From positions 124,001-188,000 of the forward strand of contig NZ_JACIDT010000003.1 of assembly GCF_014196495.1 (NCBI RefSeq): 64,000 nt of DNA, read 5' to 3'. Under the pieces are notes generated by a model. It saw only the letters and a program-made list of their open reading frames with translations, ran no database searches and was not told the origin of the DNA. Positions 63,484 to 64,000 of the stretch are shown one piece after another (positions within the stretch are counted from its first letter, which is position 1; every line of letters starts with the position of its first letter). The DNA is from Sphingobium jiangsuense (GTDB lineage Bacteria; Pseudomonadota; Alphaproteobacteria; Sphingomonadales; Sphingomonadaceae). Made by a program: the position numbers and the translations under genes.

Positions 63484-64000
63484 CTATTCCGCCGCCGCCG
63501 CTGCCTTCTGCCCCAGCAGGGGCGCCAGATATTTGCCGGTATAGCTGCGCGGCTCGTTGATCACCTGCTCCGGCGTGCCGACAGCGATGATCTCGCCGCC
63601 CTTGACGCCGCCTTCCGGGCCGAGGTCGATGATCCAGTCCGCCGTCTTGATGACGTCGAGATTATGCTCGATCACCACCACGCTGTTGCCCTGCTCGACC
63701 AGCGCGTGCAACACCTCCAGCAGCTTGCGCACATCCTCGAAATGGAGGCCGGTGGTCGGCTCGTCGAGGATATAGAGGGTGCGGCCCGTCGCGCGGCGGG
63801 AGAGTTCCTTGGCCAGCTTCACCCGCTGCGCCTCGCCGCCCGACAGGGTGGTCGCCTGCTGTCCGACCTTCACATAGCCTAGGCCCACCTCGGCCAGCAT
63901 CGCCATCTTGTCGCGGATCGGCGGCACCGCCTTGAAGAACTCGACTGCATCCTCGACCGTCATGTCGAGCACGTCGGCGATGCTCATGCCCTTGAACTTC
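63484..64000 (-). CDS. uvrA: UvrABC system protein A, C-terminal part (partial)
   Basis: 3' end of the excision-repair damage sensor; the last about 172 codons are in the window and the gene continues past 64000. The second ABC ATPase is visible: signature [15 protein letters not shown], Walker [18 protein letters not shown], and H-loop [12 protein letters not shown]. The end [23 protein letters not shown] is the usual UvrA C-terminus. Convergent with the SH3-domain gene, 19 bases apart. Confidence 0.97.
   Translation of the reverse strand, partial: KFKGMSIADVLDMTVEDAVEFFKAVPPIRDKMAMLAEVGLGYVKVGQQATTLSGGEAQRVKLAKELSRRATGRTLYILDEPTTGLHFEDVRKLLEVLHALVEQGNSVVVIEHNLDVIKTADWIIDLGPEGGVKGGEIIAVGTPEQVINEPRSYTGKYLAPLLGQKAAAAAE

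Overview
The window is high-GC, gene-dense chromosomal DNA from an alphaproteobacterium, most likely a member of the Sphingomonadales (Sphingomonas, Sphingobium or a close relative). The case rests on gene content and order: xseA/DUF2093/M23 peptidase, trpF-trpB-trpA-accD-folC, mutM divergent from ubiE-ubiB-coaBC-dut, a large TonB-dependent receptor of the sphingomonad type, a DUF6628-like protein, and several small secreted proteins of sphingomonad appearance. Nearly all of the sequence is core housekeeping genome. I see no prophage, plasmid, integrase, transposase, CRISPR array or defence island.

Layout. 1-4.5 kb: xseA tail, DUF2093 protein, M23 lipoprotein peptidase and a TonB-dependent receptor ending in a strong terminator. 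4.5-11.6 kb: clpB and a DUF983 membrane protein (minus), a repeat-rich divergent gap, pabB-pabC, an aspartate aminotransferase and a tiny secreted/membrane protein. 11.8-16.5 kb, minus strand: alkB, a LigB/DODA-type dioxygenase, moaB, a soluble lytic transglycosylase and a uracil-DNA-glycosylase-like protein. 16.6-26.3 kb, plus strand: ETF-ubiquinone oxidoreductase, a TPR protein, ispE, N-formylglutamate amidohydrolase, a lipoprotein, nnrDE, a TrmA/RumA-type RNA methyltransferase, hisI, a lipoprotein and a MerR regulator. Many of these overlap by 1-4 bases.

26.3-36.7 kb: SleB-type wall hydrolase, cysK, an MFS exporter, a UvrD/PcrA helicase, a proline-rich secreted protein, rsmD-rluB, an AmpG-like permease and an iron-box-preceded DUF6628-like gene. 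36.8-41.8 kb: the trpFBA-accD-folC cluster. 42-46.3 kb: a YbaY-like lipoprotein, a CsgG-like protein, lepA, a PhnA-domain protein and a short asparaginase-like protein. 46.3-52.0 kb: tRNA-Gln(CTG), ppx, rlmE, a 588-base repeat-filled gap, infC, thrS and a small membrane protein. 52.2-64 kb: an alpha/beta hydrolase, TPR protein, SIMPL protein, ilvE, the ubiE-ubiB-coaBC-dut-moeB-dsrE cluster, mutM, a glycine-zipper lipoprotein, an SH3-domain protein and the 3' part of uvrA.

Functional themes are cell-wall turnover (M23, lytic transglycosylase, SleB, AmpG), amino-acid and cofactor synthesis (tryptophan, folate, histidine, cysteine, branched-chain amino acids, CoA, ubiquinone, isoprenoids), nucleic-acid repair and RNA modification. 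The least ordinary material is between the genes. There are four copies of a roughly 70-base double-hairpin repeat with an invariant 31-base spacer, further dispersed inverted repeats, a Fur-box-like site before an uncharacterised gene, and a palindrome shared by the upstream regions of the TonB receptor and clpB. I did not find a convincing new multi-gene system.
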